Assembly: GCF_016406305.1 (NCBI RefSeq)
Contig: NZ_CP066369.1
Coordinates: 4,234,501 to 4,298,500, forward strand
Reading direction: 5' to 3'
Source of the DNA: Shewanella putrefaciens
GTDB taxonomy: Bacteria > Pseudomonadota > Gammaproteobacteria > Enterobacterales > Shewanellaceae
DNA: 64,000 nucleotides
The notes below the pieces were generated by a model, which searched no databases, was not told the origin of the DNA, and saw nothing but the letters and a program-made list of their open reading frames with translations. Every line of letters starts with the position of its first letter. The first letter of the stretch is position 1. Position numbers and translations under genes: made by a program. This document shows positions 63,901 to 64,000 of the stretch, in pieces.

Positions 63901-64000
63901 TAAAATTTGAGGATAAGCAATATCAAATGATTGTTACCGACTGCAATATGCCAGAAATGGATGGCTACGAATTATGTAGAAAAATCAGAATAATAGAAAA
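60939..64000 (+). CDS. BvgS/RocS1-like hybrid sensor kinase (3' end outside window)
   Basis: At least 1020 codons are visible and the frame is open to the window end. Signal peptide (YILILSFITSYSFS), two periplasmic solute-binding-like (venus flytrap) domains (about 45-265 and 290-510), a membrane helix (about 525-548), a PAS domain (about 570-680), HisKA with H711 in MSHEIRTPMNAIIGM, HATPase with N825 in NLIGNAIKF and DTGIGI, and the start of a receiver domain with D1001 in IVTDCNMPEMDG. Probably an Hpt domain follows. It phosphorylates the regulators at 60316 and probably 58762. ATG 60939 overlaps the regulator's stop. Confidence 0.92.
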   Translation, partial: MKNVMYILILSFITSYSFSHENTHKNYQLSNYPNNTNLPIQLSSEDQKNLNNYQTLNIGISAPDYPPFDMTANGEQESYKGISADYLAIIAKVLNVKVNIKRYLSRDKLITAALNGDVDLITTANKYEQLHGLILSTPYVIDKPSVFRNIHLGENETIKSMSMAYEYLPDEAITKIYPERKLIKFPSRQAAIAAAALGQVDAVIIDQVSANYLINNIYSGKLRLDTHLPLNSYGNAFASSAANEALIDIINNAISNISLEQRKLIRKRWSGGGSTIPFPSELPIFTADELAWLEKNPKVTIAINKYAAPVTYLDDADNAEGYGIEVLELIQIYSGLTFDYIVNNRFSEQLTSILNHKAMIAIFSPDEDMNKRISFTRDFSNSPYVLVTHKQAKNIENDIIVIPDGVLNINILRKNFPNADIIITDNYLEALNNIATGSANTTIAPMVLADFYVNSYFSDVLEVSKIIDEIPEALVSFAIASSNPLLKSILNKTLAVIPPDELQMAENRWRRNALPARQSWKDYKYTISTIIIASAIMILISIIWALYTHTHYRKRLLAKKELNQQLQFMQSIVDAIPHPIYVRNKRRELTMCNESYLAAFEATREELLHKTTVEGINRSQEAPEVDREYMQALEDGIAVFKDRELHINGKKYNIYHWFKSYGDETGNVEGIIGGWIDVSDRVRLIKELEHAKEVADSASQAKSTFLAIMSHEIRTPMNAIIGMLELALKRANTQQFDFNSIKVAYDSANGLLELIGDILDIARIEAGQLTLSPIRANLKTIVTSVVRVFDGLAKQKGINLELDFDPDINKDVLVDPMRIKQILSNLIGNAIKFTDSGLVTIKIQSESLINTKRSILFTVTDTGIGISEKDQQKLFTPFSQAHGTTNTYGGTGLGLMICHSLCEMMGGKITLESYPNQGTKISMRLTLIQFEEDASTATMHTPIDMSPMIPLDILIVDDHPANRLLLAQQLTYLGHKVDEAENGVMALVKFEDKQYQMIVTDCNMPEMDGYELCRKIRIIE

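Overview
The window is about 64 kb of a Shewanella-type gammaproteobacterial chromosome, close to the S. oneidensis MR-1 lineage. The assignment rests on gene order and protein character: tandem formate dehydrogenase operons with their small Tat proteins, a TonB receptor beside a HemN-like radical SAM protein, an S9/M16/M16/M20 peptidase block, menDHCE, multihaem respiratory proteins and many chemotaxis and c-di-GMP genes. The species is not proven. No rRNA, tRNA, CRISPR array or prophage was recognised.

Layout. 1-10.6 kb: a TorD-like chaperone (5' end outside the window) and two tandem fdhXABC operons for periplasmic, cysteine-type formate dehydrogenase. 10.6-14.8 kb: a TonB-dependent receptor and a divergent HemN-like radical SAM gene, with Fur-like and CRP-like sites between them. 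14.5-20.6 kb: housekeeping and hypothetical genes (HhH protein, DUF4424, patatin, EamA exporter, trmL), then a RAYT transposase element whose right end is duplicated as a 264-bp tandem repeat. 20.8-27.4 kb: exported peptidases (S9, an M16 pair, M20); two of them carry 15-bp tandem repeats in their signal-peptide regions. 27.4-33 kb: an accessory region with palindromic repeats, an apparent integron cassette cluster without an integrase (four attC-like sites; DUF2971, ADP-ribosyltransferase-like and GNAT genes), and SMI1/KNR4 and unknown genes. 33-49 kb: a methyltransferase, a PAS-GGDEF-EAL protein, a DTW tRNA-modification enzyme, a porin-like barrel, an MFS pump with LysR, a chemoreceptor, DUF4145-SEL1, DUF2780, TerB-like, and a YjeH-like exporter with an Lrp/AsnC regulator. 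49-52 kb: an nrfBCD-like electron-transfer module with no nrfA nearby. 52.5-58.8 kb: a LysR regulator and menD-menH-menC-menE of menaquinone synthesis. 58.8-64 kb: a REC-EAL regulator divergent from a LuxR-type regulator and a BvgS-like hybrid kinase (cut by the window end), arranged like the Pseudomonas RocR/RocA1/RocS1 system.

How it works together. Formate oxidation passes electrons to quinone; the men genes make the menaquinone used in anaerobic respiration, and the NrfCD/NrfB-like module would take quinol electrons to a periplasmic c-type acceptor. Several sensory genes produce, degrade or respond to c-di-GMP and chemical signals. The most unusual content is the cassette cluster at 28.7-31.2 kb, the RAYT element with its duplicated end, and the coding tandem repeats.
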